From positions 1-33,405 of the forward strand of contig REAG01000123.1 of the NCBI GenBank assembly GCA_004294265.1: a stretch of 33,405 nt of DNA. The letters are read 5' to 3'. How positions within the stretch are numbered: position 1 is the first letter of the stretch; every line of letters starts with the position of its first letter. A model generated the notes under the pieces. The model ran no database searches, was not told the origin of the DNA, and saw only the letters and a list, made by a program, of their open reading frames with translations. This document shows positions 8,626 to 18,556 of the stretch, one piece after another. The translations under genes and the position numbers were made by a program. The stretch comes from Cytophagales bacterium (GTDB taxonomy: Bacteria; Bacteroidota; Bacteroidia; Cytophagales; UBA9547).

Positions 8626-9447
8626 TTAATAACTCTCATTGTTATTAGGGAAATCTTCTAATTTAACGTCTTTCACATAGTTGCGAACTGCATTAGTAAT
8701 TATATCGTTTAAATTGGCATATTTCCTTAAAAATCGTGGTTTGAATTCGTTATTTATACCCAACATATCATGTGTAACTAGTACTTGTCCATCAACATCA
8801 GGACCTGCACCAATTCCAATAACAGGAATTCGTAAGTTAGAAGCAACTTTTTTAGCTAAACTTGCAGGGATTTTTTCTAAAACCAATCCAAAACAACCTA
8901 AATCTTGTAGCACTTGGGCATCTTCAAATAATTTTTTTGCTTCCTCTTCTTCTTTTGCTCGTACAGTATAAGTTCCAAATTTATAAATTGATTGAGGTGT
9001 AAGTCCCAAATGACCCATAACAGGCACACCAGCAGATAATATACGAATTATTGAGTCTTTAATTTCAGAGCCGCCCTCAACTTTAATAGCGTGAGCACCA
9101 GATTCTTTCATAATTCTAATTGCACTTCTGAGAGCTTCAGAAGAGTTGCCTTGATATGAACCAAATGGAATATCAACCACAACTAGGGCACGTTGAACTG
9201 CACGAACTACTGCCGAAGCATGTGAAATCATTTGATCTAAAGTAATTGGAAGCGTAGTTTCGTGTCCGTGAATTACATTTGATGCTGAATCTCCCACCAA
9301 AAGTATATCTATTCCTGAAGAATCTAAAATCTTGGCAATAGAATATTCGTAAGCAGTTAGCATAGTGATTTTTTCGCCACGACCTTTCATTTCTTGAATT
9401 TGATGTGTCGTAATTTTTTTTATTTCTAGTTCTGGAAATATAGACAT
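8626..9447 (-). CDS. panB: 3-methyl-2-oxobutanoate hydroxymethyltransferase
   Basis: [78 protein letters not shown]. Confidence 0.96.
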   Translation of the reverse strand: MSIFPELEIKKITTHQIQEMKGRGEKITMLTAYEYSIAKILDSSGIDILLVGDSASNVIHGHETTLPITLDQMISHASAVVRAVQRALVVVDIPFGSYQGNSSEALRSAIRIMKESGAHAIKVEGGSEIKDSIIRILSAGVPVMGHLGLTPQSIYKFGTYTVRAKEEEEAKKLFEDAQVLQDLGCFGLVLEKIPASLAKKVASNLRIPVIGIGAGPDVDGQVLVTHDMLGINNEFKPRFLRKYANLNDIITNAVRNYVKDVKLEDFPNNNESY

Positions 9448-9776
9448 TTTAAATTTTTAGATATAATGGCAAATATCTAAAAAAAATAAAATCTATTTGA
9501 TAGATTTTAAAATAAAAATGAATATTTAGATTTTGTTTATTTTAATAAAGACTGATTTGAATGTTTTATTCCTAATTCAAAAAACAAAACTAAAAATTAT
9601 AAAATATACCTTTTAGTACAATAAACCTAATTCAAAAATAATATTATTTTTATAAATTGAATTTATCTTAACCAATTAGAAAAAGACTTAAATAACAATT
9701 TGTTAAGATTTAAAATTAAGTTTAAAAATCAAAATTCATAAATATATCCTATATTTGTGGCTTAATAAAGATTGCA

Positions 9777-11105
9777 ATGGTAAATGTAGTAGCAATTGTT
9801 GGACGCCCAAACGTAGGAAAGTCCACTTTTTTTAACCGATTAGTTGGAGAAAGAAGAGCCATCATGGACAATGAAAGTGGGGTAACGAGAGATAGACATT
9901 ATGGCGAAAGTGAATGGTTAGGACATGAATTTACAGTAATAGATACAGGCGGTTATGTGGTTGGAAGTGAAGATATTTTTGAATCAGAAATAAGAAAACA
10001 AGTAAAACTAGCGATGGAAGAAGCAACCGTGATTTTATTTATGGTTGACATTGTTGATGGTATTAATGATTTAGATAAAGAGTTTGCAAATCATGTACGT
10101 AGGACAAAAAAACCGACTTACATTATTGCAAATAAAGCCGATACACCCGATAAAACACACTATATTGCTGATTTTTATGGATTAGGAATAGGTGGAGATG
10201 AGATCTATGCAATCTCTTCTCAGACGGGCTCGGGTACTGGTGATTTGTTAGATCAAGTTATAACTCATTTCAAAGAAGAACTAGAACTAACAGAGGAGCA
10301 AATTAAAGCTCCTAAAATCCCAAGAATTGCCATAGTTGGCAGACCCAATGTAGGCAAATCTTCACTTCTAAATGTGCTTTTAGGTACTGAAAGAAGTATT
10401 GTAACCGATATTGCAGGTACAACCAGAGATGCCATCGACACAAGATACAAGGCATACGGTTTAGATATTATTTTGACAGATACAGCTGGAATTCGTAAGA
10501 AATCTGTCGAAAAGGATGATATAGAATTTTATTCAAGTATGCGGTCTATAAAAGCAATCGAAAAATCTGACATCTGTATTTGTATGTTGGATGCCGAGAG
10601 AGGACTTGAAAGCCAAGATATGAGCATTATCGGCTTGGCAGTAAAATACAAAAAAGCAACCATAATTGCAGTCAATAAATGGGATTTAATTGAAGATAAA
10701 GACTCAAAATCAACAAAAGAATGGGAGGACTTTATTAAAAAGAAACTCTCTCCAAACGATTTTTTGCCTGTTATTTTCACTTCTGTGATTAATAAACAAC
10801 GTATTCATAAGGTTTTAGAAAAAGCTGTTGAAATTTTTAATAACAAAACAAAGAAAATTCCTACATCGGTTTTGAATGACAAAATGCAAGAAGCAATAGC
10901 TCAATATCCACCACCAGCCGTCTCTGGAAGGTATGTTAAAATAAAATATATTACTCAATTACCAATCAGAAACCCTACATTTGCCTATTTTTGTTCAAAT
11001 CCAAGATATGTAAACGAACCTTATAAAAGATATTTAGAAAATAAAATGAGAGAATATTTTGGTTATGAAGGTATTAGTATTACATTAGTTTTTAGACAAA
11101 AATAA
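9777..11105 (+). CDS. der: Ribosome-associated GTPase Der (EngA)
   Basis: Two tandem GTPase domains: GRPNVGKSTFFNRL and GRPNVGKSSLLNVL, with DTGG/DTAG and NKAD/NKWD motifs, and a KH-like C-terminus. Confidence 0.97.
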   Translation: MVNVVAIVGRPNVGKSTFFNRLVGERRAIMDNESGVTRDRHYGESEWLGHEFTVIDTGGYVVGSEDIFESEIRKQVKLAMEEATVILFMVDIVDGINDLDKEFANHVRRTKKPTYIIANKADTPDKTHYIADFYGLGIGGDEIYAISSQTGSGTGDLLDQVITHFKEELELTEEQIKAPKIPRIAIVGRPNVGKSSLLNVLLGTERSIVTDIAGTTRDAIDTRYKAYGLDIILTDTAGIRKKSVEKDDIEFYSSMRSIKAIEKSDICICMLDAERGLESQDMSIIGLAVKYKKATIIAVNKWDLIEDKDSKSTKEWEDFIKKKLSPNDFLPVIFTSVINKQRIHKVLEKAVEIFNNKTKKIPTSVLNDKMQEAIAQYPPPAVSGRYVKIKYITQLPIRNPTFAYFCSNPRYVNEPYKRYLENKMREYFGYEGISITLVFRQK

Positions 11106-11114
11106 AAAATATAT

Positions 11115-11145
11115 TTTGTATATTTAAACTTATTCTATATATTTG
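11115..11145 (+). promoter_or_regulatory. Bacteroidota promoter: TTTG (11115-11118) - N19 - TATATTTG (11138-11145)
   Basis: Exact TTTG-N19-TAnnTTTG, 29 nt upstream of the small lipoprotein ATG at 11175. Confidence 0.7.
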
Positions 11146-11174
11146 CGTATTGTTAAATTTTAAAAATAAATAAT

Positions 11175-11378
11175 ATGAAAAAAGTATTTGCGTTATCAAT
11201 CGTGGCTGGTGCATTAGCATTGGCGTCTTGTAAAAAAGCTGAAACTGCTTCTACTGAAGCTGCTGGAGATGTAGTTGCTACTGTAGATTCAGCTGCTAAT
11301 GCAGTTGTTGATTCTGCTGCTGCAGTTGTTGATTCTGCTGCTGCAGTTGTTGATTCTGCTGCTGCTATAGTAAAATAA
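11175..11378 (+). CDS. Small Ala/Val/Asp-rich lipoprotein with heptapeptide repeats
   Basis: 67 aa; signal peptide and lipobox MKKVFALSIVAGALALASC; repeats AVVDSAA; own promoter and terminator. Confidence 0.82.
   Translation: MKKVFALSIVAGALALASCKKAETASTEAAGDVVATVDSAANAVVDSAAAVVDSAAAVVDSAAAIVK
11301..11363 (+). repeat. Three perfect tandem copies of 21-nt GCAGTTGTTGATTCTGCTGCT inside the lipoprotein gene
   Basis: Read directly: 11301-11321, 11322-11342, 11343-11363 identical; a degenerate copy precedes. Confidence 0.97.
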
Positions 11379-11400
11379 TTTACTATATATTGCAAGAACA

Positions 11401-11431
11401 AAAAAGGCTATCTCTTAAAGATAGCCTTTTT
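11401..11431 (+). terminator. Intrinsic terminator of the lipoprotein gene
   Basis: AAAAAGGCTATCT-CTTAA-AGATAGCCTTTTT, 13-nt inverted repeat with T-tract. Confidence 0.9.
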
Positions 11432-11723
11432 TGTTAAATTTTATTTACTGTAAAACCTATTTAACTTTTTGTAAATAGCAAAACTAATTACCCATTCTGA
11501 AACTAAAACTTAAAATTCAAAAGTTATGAAAACATTCCGTTTTATATAATATTAATAAGTATATATTAAAATAAAAAATGAAATATTACTAATTATAATA
11601 TTTAATTTAAACGAAAAAATATTTCAAGAATAAATATTAGAATCAATTAATCATCAACATAATTTAAAATAACTTTAATTATTACTTTGAATTATGCTTT
11701 TAAGAAACTTAAATTTTAAAATT

Positions 11724-12719
11724 TCAAGACAATATGATGTCAATTTCTTGAAGTAGCTCATTAGTAAATGCCGAATTGTCAAGACATTTAACTGAATCTT
11801 CCAATTGAGCAACCGAACTGGCTCCAATCAAAACACTAGTTACGGTTTTTTGTCTTAAAACCCAAGCCAATGCCATTTGTGCTAAGGTTTGTCCTCTCGA
11901 AACAGCAATAGAATTTAACTTTTCAATTTGAGAAATTACTTTGGGTGTAACTTGATCTTGCTGTAAAAAGCCATGCGACTTTCCAGCTCTAGAATCTTTT
12001 GGTATTCCTTTTAAATATTTATTTGTTAATAATCCTTGAGCTAATGGCGAAAATGGAATACATCCTATTTTATTTTTGTCCAAAACATCAAATAAACCAT
12101 TTTCAGGTGTACGTACAAACATAGAATATTTGGGTTGATGAATCACACAAGGTGTTCCTAATTTATTCAAAACTTCAATTGCTTTTAATGTTTCTTGAGG
12201 ATCATAATTTGAAATACCTACATATAATGCCTTACCCTGTCTTACAATTAAATCTAAAGCACCCATAGTTTCTTCAATAGGCGTGTTTGGGTCAAAGCGA
12301 TGCGAATAAAAAATATCAACATAATCTAGCTGCATTCGGCTTAAACTTTGGTCTAAACTAGAAATTAAATATTTTTTCGACCCCCAATCTCCATAAGGTC
12401 CATCCCACATAGTGTAACCAGCTTTTGTAGAAATGATTAATTCATCTCTAAAACCATTAAATTGTTTTTTAAGTACAATTCCAAAATTTATTTCTGCAGA
12501 TCCCGGAGGCGGTCCGTAATTATTTGCTAAATCGAAATGAGTAATTCCCATATCAAAGGCTCTTGTAAGTGTTTTTTTATACACGTGTGCATCATCTACA
12601 TCTCCGAAATTATGCCATAATCCAAGTGAAACCGCTGGCAAAAGTAAGCCACTGTTTCCACAACGATTATATTTCATTTTATCATACCTTGAAACCAAAG
12701 GTTTATATTCTATTGCCAT
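11724..12719 (-). CDS. Aldo/keto reductase (YghZ / L-glyceraldehyde 3-phosphate reductase-like)
   Basis: MKYNRCGNSGLLLPAVSLGLWHNFG, FDLANNYGPPPGSAE, YVDIFYSHRFDPNTPIEETM, YVGISNY. Confidence 0.93.
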   Translation of the reverse strand: MAIEYKPLVSRYDKMKYNRCGNSGLLLPAVSLGLWHNFGDVDDAHVYKKTLTRAFDMGITHFDLANNYGPPPGSAEINFGIVLKKQFNGFRDELIISTKAGYTMWDGPYGDWGSKKYLISSLDQSLSRMQLDYVDIFYSHRFDPNTPIEETMGALDLIVRQGKALYVGISNYDPQETLKAIEVLNKLGTPCVIHQPKYSMFVRTPENGLFDVLDKNKIGCIPFSPLAQGLLTNKYLKGIPKDSRAGKSHGFLQQDQVTPKVISQIEKLNSIAVSRGQTLAQMALAWVLRQKTVTSVLIGASSVAQLEDSVKCLDNSAFTNELLQEIDIILS

Positions 12720-12799
12720 TTTTAATAATTTTTATTTTAAAATTAGTTATATTTATTATTTTAGAAAAATATTTAAAATTGAATATGATTGAAAAGTAA

Positions 12800-13210
12800 T
12801 TAATTAAAATTAAAATCTATAATCTGCTTAATTTCAGGATCTAAACTTAATGATACTGGGCAAGTTAGTGCCGTATTTTTTAATTTAATTTGTTGATTTT
12901 CGTTAAGGTAAATATCATTAAAATTAAATGAAATATGTATTTCTGAAATTGCTCGAGGTGGTTCAGTTGTCATTACTTTTTTAATTTCCATTCCTACGCC
13001 TTTCAAATCAAGATTTTCTCGCTCCCCTACTATAGCCATAGTTGTAAGCATACAAGCTCCCAAAGCAGTTGCTACTAAATCAGTTGGAGAAAAAGCTTCA
13101 CCTTTCCCGTGATTATCTGTTGGAGCATCAGTTAATATTTCAGAATTTGATTTTAAATGAATGCATTTAGTGCGTAAATCACCCAAATAAATTGATTTTG
13201 AAGTTGCCAT
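12800..13210 (-). CDS. OsmC family protein
   Basis: SPTDLVATALGACMLTTMAIVGERENLDL and the C-terminal LTCPVSLSLDPE signature. Confidence 0.9.
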   Translation of the reverse strand: MATSKSIYLGDLRTKCIHLKSNSEILTDAPTDNHGKGEAFSPTDLVATALGACMLTTMAIVGERENLDLKGVGMEIKKVMTTEPPRAISEIHISFNFNDIYLNENQQIKLKNTALTCPVSLSLDPEIKQIIDFNFN

Positions 13211-13214
13211 TTGT

Positions 13215-13256
13215 TTAGTTGTTAGTTGTTAGTTGTAAATTGTTAGTTGTAAATTG
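13215..13256. repeat. Heptanucleotide tandem array, 6 units (TTAGTTG x3, TAAATTG, TTAGTTG, TAAATTG) directly 5' of the OsmC-like start
   Basis: Counted directly from sequence. Confidence 0.93.
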
Positions 13257-13315
13257 ATAGTCATAATACATTATTTTTTAAAATAAAATTTATAATAAAA
13301 AATTAATTCTAAATT

Positions 13316-13385
13316 GATAACTCATAATTCATAATTCATAATTCATAATTCATAATTCATAACTCATAATTCATAACTCATAATT
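13316..13385. repeat. Heptanucleotide tandem array (CATAATT/CATAACT, first unit GATAACT), 10 units, abutting the fabG stop codon
   Basis: Counted directly: GATAACT + 9 CATAAYT units. Confidence 0.95.
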
Positions 13386-14130
13386 AAGTTAACAATCCGC
13401 CATCAACTTGCAAAACTTGACCAGTAATATAACTACTCATATCAGAAGCCAAAAACACACAAGCATCAGCAACTTCTTGCGGTTGACCACCACGCTTTAA
13501 AGGTATTCCAGCTCTCCAACTTTCAACCACTTTTTGATCTAAAACTGCTGTCATTTCGGTTTCGATAAAACCAGGTGCTACTGCATTACATCGTATATTT
13601 CGTGAGCCTAATTCAAGAGCTACAGATTTTGTAAATCCAATAATTCCTGCTTTTGATGCAGCATAATTTGCTTGACCTGCATTGCCTTTCAAACCAACAA
13701 CTGAAGTTATGTTTATTACACTACCATATTTTTGTTTCATCATAATTTTGGTTGCAGATTTGGTAAGGTTAAATACAGATTTCATATTCACTCTTTGAAC
13801 TTCATCCCAATTTTCTTCTGTCATTCTCATCAGCAAACCATCTCTGGTTATGCCTGCATTATTTACAACAATATCTATTTTTCCAAACTCAGCTTGAGTG
13901 ATGTTTGCCAGTTCTTCAGCAGAAATATAATCTGAAGCATCAGATTTGTATCCTTTTATTTTAGTGCCATATTGAGCCAATTCTTTTTCGAGTGCCTCCC
14001 CTTTTTCTACACTTGATAGATAAGTAAAAGCGACCGATGCACCATGTTTGGCAAAACTTTCAGCAATAGCTCTACCAATTCCTTTGGATGCACCTGTTAC
14101 TAATGCAACCTTTCCTCCTAATAATTTCAT
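13384..14130 (-). CDS. fabG: 3-oxoacyl-[ACP] reductase
   Basis: VTGASKGIGRAIAESFAKHGA, NNAGITRDGLLMRMTEENWDEV, YAASKAGIIGFTKS, YITGQVLQVDGG. Confidence 0.95.
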   Translation of the reverse strand: MKLLGGKVALVTGASKGIGRAIAESFAKHGASVAFTYLSSVEKGEALEKELAQYGTKIKGYKSDASDYISAEELANITQAEFGKIDIVVNNAGITRDGLLMRMTEENWDEVQRVNMKSVFNLTKSATKIMMKQKYGSVINITSVVGLKGNAGQANYAASKAGIIGFTKSVALELGSRNIRCNAVAPGFIETEMTAVLDQKVVESWRAGIPLKRGGQPQEVADACVFLASDMSSYITGQVLQVDGGLLT

Positions 14131-14226
14131 ATTTTTAATTATACTATAAATTTAATAAAAATGTATTTAAAATCTTAAAAATGTATTTTAATATTTAATT
14201 ATGCAAATATGCTATTTCATTTTATA

Positions 14227-14272
14227 TTAAAATAAAAAAGGGTAGCAAATTTGCTACCCTTTTTTATTTTAA
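14227..14272. terminator. Strong, likely bidirectional terminator; perfect 46-bp palindrome
   Basis: TTAAAATAAAAAAGGGTAGCAAA | TTTGCTACCCTTTTTTATTTTAA, exact reverse complements. Confidence 0.9.
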
Positions 14273-14283
14273 TTTAAAATTAT

Positions 14284-16494
14284 CTATTTTTCGATAATTA
14301 ATTTTTTAGTTAAACGACTTCCATTTTTCAACTGAGCAGAAACTATATAAATTCCTGCCGCCAAATTACCCGTAGAAATTTTGGTCTCTCCACTTGAAAC
14401 CGTAACAGATACCACTGGCATACCAACCAAACTATAAATAATTACAGAAGATAAACCATTTGCAGAAACTGTAACCGACTCAGTTGCTGGATTAGGGAAA
14501 AGACTCAAAGAAGAAATTTCTTCAGATTGAGAAGTTACCCCAGTTAAAGTATGAGTCCCGCCACAACCCAATGGTGGTGCATTATTAATGCTAAACACAT
14601 TACCATTACAAGTTGAAGTAATCGTATTTCTATTTGTTGATGCAGTCATAACAACAGTATATCTTAAAGAAGGATTATAAATATACGAACCTGAAAGTGT
14701 AATAACAATAGTTGAAGATGAAAGCGATAGTATATGAGCATCTGGTGTTGAACTCAATGCAGATCTACCAACACCTAGTGGAGTACCCAAAACTGATAAA
14801 GTTGTAAATTCTCTTGGAATAATTCCAGGACCTGTCGTATTAAAAATATCAGAATATTCAAAATTAAAAGACATTTTATCACTAGTAGAATAACTTCCAG
14901 CTCTCATAGTATAATATCCTAATCCATTTAAGGTATTTGGATATTTTGAACATTGATTAATAAACTGATATGAATTTAAAGAAAAACAATTAACAGGTAC
15001 TTGATTATTAATTAAAATCTCTTTAGACTTTTTTAAACCATTTGCTAAAGAAGTTGCTGTTACAGTAATAACTGAATTTTCAGTTAAAGATTTTGAACGA
15101 ACAGAACCTGTAATTGAATTTATTGTTGCACTCTCTAATGAAACAGGATCTAAAGAATAAGTCACATTTTGAGGAGTAAATGCAGGCAATACAGTTGATA
15201 CTACGTTTGAATAACCCCAATTTGATGTAATATTAGGTGCATCAATTGAAATATCCGTTGGAACAGGTTGATTAGAAATTTCTACAACAACAGATTTTGT
15301 ATAAGATCTATTTCCTACAGAAGTAGCAGTTACAGTTACAGAACCATCACTAAACGGAGTAATGACACCTAACTCATTAATAATTGCTAAAGGAAAACCC
15401 AAATTTGAAATTCCTTGTACTGTCCATTCAACAATAGGATTTGCACCACGTGGAGTAATAATTGATTTTAAAGTTAAGTTTTCTCCTGCATTGGAGATAA
15501 CGAATGGACTACCATTTTTAGTTACTACATCAATGCCAATTACTGAAATAACACCAGGAACACCTTTAAGAACCATTACACCAAAATGTTTAGAAATAGT
15601 CCAATTACAATTCCAGCAACATTGATTCCACATGAGTTGTCCTCTTCTAATATAATTATTTTCAGGATTTTTATCTGTTGTTGCAATGTTGTTAGAAATA
15701 TCAAAACCTAAAGGTTTACGAGTATTACTAGGTTTGGAAGCTTGTGCAGCAGGAGTCGTACCATAATCGAGAGTTAAATCATCAATAAACTCTTTGTTAA
15801 TGCTTTTCCAAGGAATTCTGCACTCAATAATATATCCTTCTGTAGTATTTTTACAAACAGCAGATGAGCCTTCTAAAAGCATACCATGACCCAAACCTTT
15901 AGCAGGTATGATAGAAACATCGGGAGTGTTTTTGTAGCTCAAAACCATTTGAGCATCTCTTAAAGCATTATAAATTTGAGGAAAATTAGGCTCTCCAGGA
16001 TTTATAGATGTTCTAGCTTCACCATTATTAAGAAAAAGCTCTAATGCTTCTGCTGATTGTTCAGTAGGTTTTGCGTTTCTAAAAGCTACAGATGATGGAG
16101 ATTTTACTTTAGCTGCCATATACAAATACGTTTCATCCCAAGCTGTTGAAAAAGAAGTTACTTGATTGTTGCGATCATTTGGAAAAGGTTTTACTCCATC
16201 TGCGTCAATGGTAATCATATTATTCAAAAGATTTTTAAACAATCCAGAAGAATTGTCTATAATATTTTGAGAATTGTCTTCTCCAAGAATATTAGATTCT
16301 GTCCAACAATAATCATCTAACTCACCATCTAAAGTAGGTGGTGCGGGTGTAAATACAGGAAAAACTGTAAGGTTACTATTATTGATAACCTGCGAAAAGG
16401 AAATCAGTGGTAAAGAGAACGCAAGTGCTGCGATTTTCGATAATAAATGTACTTTTTTAAACATGATTATAAAGATTAAATTATATGGAAACAA
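14284..16494 (-). CDS. Secreted protein with CBM9-like N-terminal domain, Ig-like (BIG2-type) repeats and type IX secretion C-terminal sorting domain
   Basis: LDGELDDYCWTES... AWDETYLYMAAKV... EGYIIECRIPWKSI (CBM9-like); VTVTATSVGNRSYTKSVVVEIS (Ig-like); C-term LSLFPNPATESVTVS...LAAGIYIVSAQLKNGSRLTKKLIIEK (T9SS type A). Start probably at an internal Met (MFKKVHLLSKIAALAFSLPLISFS). Confidence 0.82.
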   Translation of the reverse strand: MFPYNLIFIIMFKKVHLLSKIAALAFSLPLISFSQVINNSNLTVFPVFTPAPPTLDGELDDYCWTESNILGEDNSQNIIDNSSGLFKNLLNNMITIDADGVKPFPNDRNNQVTSFSTAWDETYLYMAAKVKSPSSVAFRNAKPTEQSAEALELFLNNGEARTSINPGEPNFPQIYNALRDAQMVLSYKNTPDVSIIPAKGLGHGMLLEGSSAVCKNTTEGYIIECRIPWKSINKEFIDDLTLDYGTTPAAQASKPSNTRKPLGFDISNNIATTDKNPENNYIRRGQLMWNQCCWNCNWTISKHFGVMVLKGVPGVISVIGIDVVTKNGSPFVISNAGENLTLKSIITPRGANPIVEWTVQGISNLGFPLAIINELGVITPFSDGSVTVTATSVGNRSYTKSVVVEISNQPVPTDISIDAPNITSNWGYSNVVSTVLPAFTPQNVTYSLDPVSLESATINSITGSVRSKSLTENSVITVTATSLANGLKKSKEILINNQVPVNCFSLNSYQFINQCSKYPNTLNGLGYYTMRAGSYSTSDKMSFNFEYSDIFNTTGPGIIPREFTTLSVLGTPLGVGRSALSSTPDAHILSLSSSTIVITLSGSYIYNPSLRYTVVMTASTNRNTITSTCNGNVFSINNAPPLGCGGTHTLTGVTSQSEEISSLSLFPNPATESVTVSANGLSSVIIYSLVGMPVVSVTVSSGETKISTGNLAAGIYIVSAQLKNGSRLTKKLIIEK

Positions 16495-16561
16495 AATTAA
16501 TAAAAAAAATTATATTAAACAAAGAAATTATTATATTTTTTTTCTAAATATCATTTATAAA

Positions 16562-18529
16562 TTAATACCCTGGATTTTGAGTTAAGGTTTCACGACTTAA
16601 ATCAATTTGATTTTGTGGTATTGGGCATAAATTATGAATTGTATTAAGATATTTTTTTTTGTTATCAGGTTCATTTTTTAAACTAAATACAATGCTAGCT
16701 GAACCAGGATGGTCTTTTTCATCTAATGCCTCCCAACGTCTTAAATCTAAAAATCTATGGTATTCAAATGCTAACTCTACACGCCTTTCTCTAACAATAG
16801 CATCTCTTAATCCATATTTTTTATCTTCAAACATTCTTATGGGAAATAAACCTAGTTCTGGATTTAAAAAAGCACTTTCTGCGTTTGTTACACCATAATT
16901 TAAAGGTTCATTATTTTCTGTTAATGTAGCATAAGGAAATTCAGAAAGAATTTTAAGAGATGATTCGCCAACAACTAAATTATTTGGTATGTCTAATTCC
17001 ACAGTATTAGGAAAACCAGCATACATAACCGTTGCGTCACTTGCATTGGGGCGTTTAGGTAAATGATTAGGAATATTTTGTCCATCATAAATAAAACCAC
17101 CAAATGTTACTATAGGGGTAGGTACATCATCCATTACCAAACGTCTTTTAATTGTTAAATATTGACTTGATAATCCTCTTGCTCTTTCTCTTACTTTATT
17201 AAGATATTCAGTTGCTTTTGTTAATTCGCCAGTTTCTAAACAAGCTTCTGCATACATCAATAAAACATCTGAGTAACGTATCATTTTATAATTCATTTCA
17301 CCAAATGCTCCACCAGGTCCACTTGCCCCAAAGTTATCAACTCCTTTTTTTACATGAAAGAACTCGCCAATAGTATTTGATCTATTTTCTTTTACATCTC
17401 TCGCCATTCCTGCTTCATAGGATTTTCCAGTAACTTTTGTAGTTTTATCATCACCTACGCCACTAAAATCATTATCATATAGAAATCTTAAAGATTGTCG
17501 GATGCGAGGATCTCCCATTTCACAACTGTTAGCCCATTCTTGAGTAGCAATTAATTCGCCATAACCTTGAGATATGCCTCCTTGAACACCAAATCTTAAA
17601 TCTCTTTGTTGATTTTCACTTGCTATTCCAACATCGTGTGTCCAACCGAAATTTCCATATTTTGAATAAGTTATTTCAAAAATAGACTCTGAGTGATATT
17701 CTTTTTCAAATATATCTTTCCATGCAGTAGGTCCAGTTAATAAACTAAACTTTTTACTATCAATAACTTTAAACAAATAATCTTTAGCAGATTGAAAATC
17801 ACTTTCTCGTGTGGCAGCTATATAACAAGCTTTATGCAAATAAATTTTACCAAGAAGTGCATTTGCAGCATGTAGGGTTATACGTCCTTGATTTATATCA
17901 GACCAAGTTGGAGGTAAAAGATTGGTTGCCATTTTTAAGTCTTCAACTGCTTGATTAAAAACCTCTTGCCTTGTACTTCGCTTTACATAAAGCGGACCTG
18001 GAAAACTAGCACTTTGAGGAGTTTCAGTAAGGATTGGTGCACCACCAAAAAGTACAGCCAAATTAAAATAGTGTAACCCTCTTAAAAAATAGGCTTCTCC
18101 CAAAATGGCATTTCTATCTACCTCACTTTTAAATGGAATTTCAGACTTTTTATCTCTCCGGGTTTTAGAAACATTTTCGAGTACTAAATTTGTTCTGTAA
18201 ACACCTTCGTACATAAACCTCCAAAGATCTCTAAATTGAGGTTCACCACCTGCATCTTGGGTTGCAGACCAGTTAAAGTCATCAATGGCATCAGTTAAAT
18301 TTTTTGTTGTGATATCATCACTTGCCATTTCTACAACTTGAAAATAGGAACTACCATAATAGGCTACATGTTGAATATTAGAGTAGCAAGCCATGATTGC
18401 AGAAAAAGCATCTTGTTCTGTTTTGTAAAAGTTTTCAGCTAGAATATCATTTTTAGGGTCTAAATAGATGTAATTTGCACAACCAGTAGTGAGTAAGAAA
18501 ACAATTGAAGCTATAATTAACTTTTTCAT
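16562..18529 (-). CDS. SusD/RagB family outer-membrane lipoprotein
   Basis: Lipobox LLTTGC; NAILGEAYFLRGLHYFNLAVLFGGAPILTE; RYSDVLLMYAEACLE; VRERRVELAFEYHRFLDLRRW. Confidence 0.96.
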   Translation of the reverse strand: MKKLIIASIVFLLTTGCANYIYLDPKNDILAENFYKTEQDAFSAIMACYSNIQHVAYYGSSYFQVVEMASDDITTKNLTDAIDDFNWSATQDAGGEPQFRDLWRFMYEGVYRTNLVLENVSKTRRDKKSEIPFKSEVDRNAILGEAYFLRGLHYFNLAVLFGGAPILTETPQSASFPGPLYVKRSTRQEVFNQAVEDLKMATNLLPPTWSDINQGRITLHAANALLGKIYLHKACYIAATRESDFQSAKDYLFKVIDSKKFSLLTGPTAWKDIFEKEYHSESIFEITYSKYGNFGWTHDVGIASENQQRDLRFGVQGGISQGYGELIATQEWANSCEMGDPRIRQSLRFLYDNDFSGVGDDKTTKVTGKSYEAGMARDVKENRSNTIGEFFHVKKGVDNFGASGPGGAFGEMNYKMIRYSDVLLMYAEACLETGELTKATEYLNKVRERARGLSSQYLTIKRRLVMDDVPTPIVTFGGFIYDGQNIPNHLPKRPNASDATVMYAGFPNTVELDIPNNLVVGESSLKILSEFPYATLTENNEPLNYGVTNAESAFLNPELGLFPIRMFEDKKYGLRDAIVRERRVELAFEYHRFLDLRRWEALDEKDHPGSASIVFSLKNEPDNKKKYLNTIHNLCPIPQNQIDLSRETLTQNPGY

Positions 18530-18556
18530 TTTTTTATAAATTTAAATTGTATAGAA

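Noticed and set aside
8681-8971. Plus-strand 96-aa ORF opposite panB; similar antisense ORFs at 10265-10450, 10529-10780, 13732-13935, 15362-15625, 16659-16898, 23855-24061, 24323-24565, 26595-26906, 31905-32177
   Set aside because: Overlap conserved genes on the other strand; composition and lack of motifs indicate chance ORFs.
11153-11401. Antisense ORF of 82 aa with TTAAAES repeats
   Set aside because: Shadow of the 21-nt repeat in the sense lipoprotein gene, which has promoter, lipobox and terminator.
12569-12799. 76-aa plus-strand ORF
   Set aside because: Mostly antisense to the aldo/keto reductase N-terminus and AT-rich intergenic sequence.
13316-13385. CRISPR array
   Set aside because: Units are 7 nt with no spacers; it is a simple tandem repeat.
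14227-14272. 46-bp perfect palindrome as a novel element
   Set aside because: Position between gene ends, GC core and A/T tracts are fully explained by a bidirectional intrinsic terminator.
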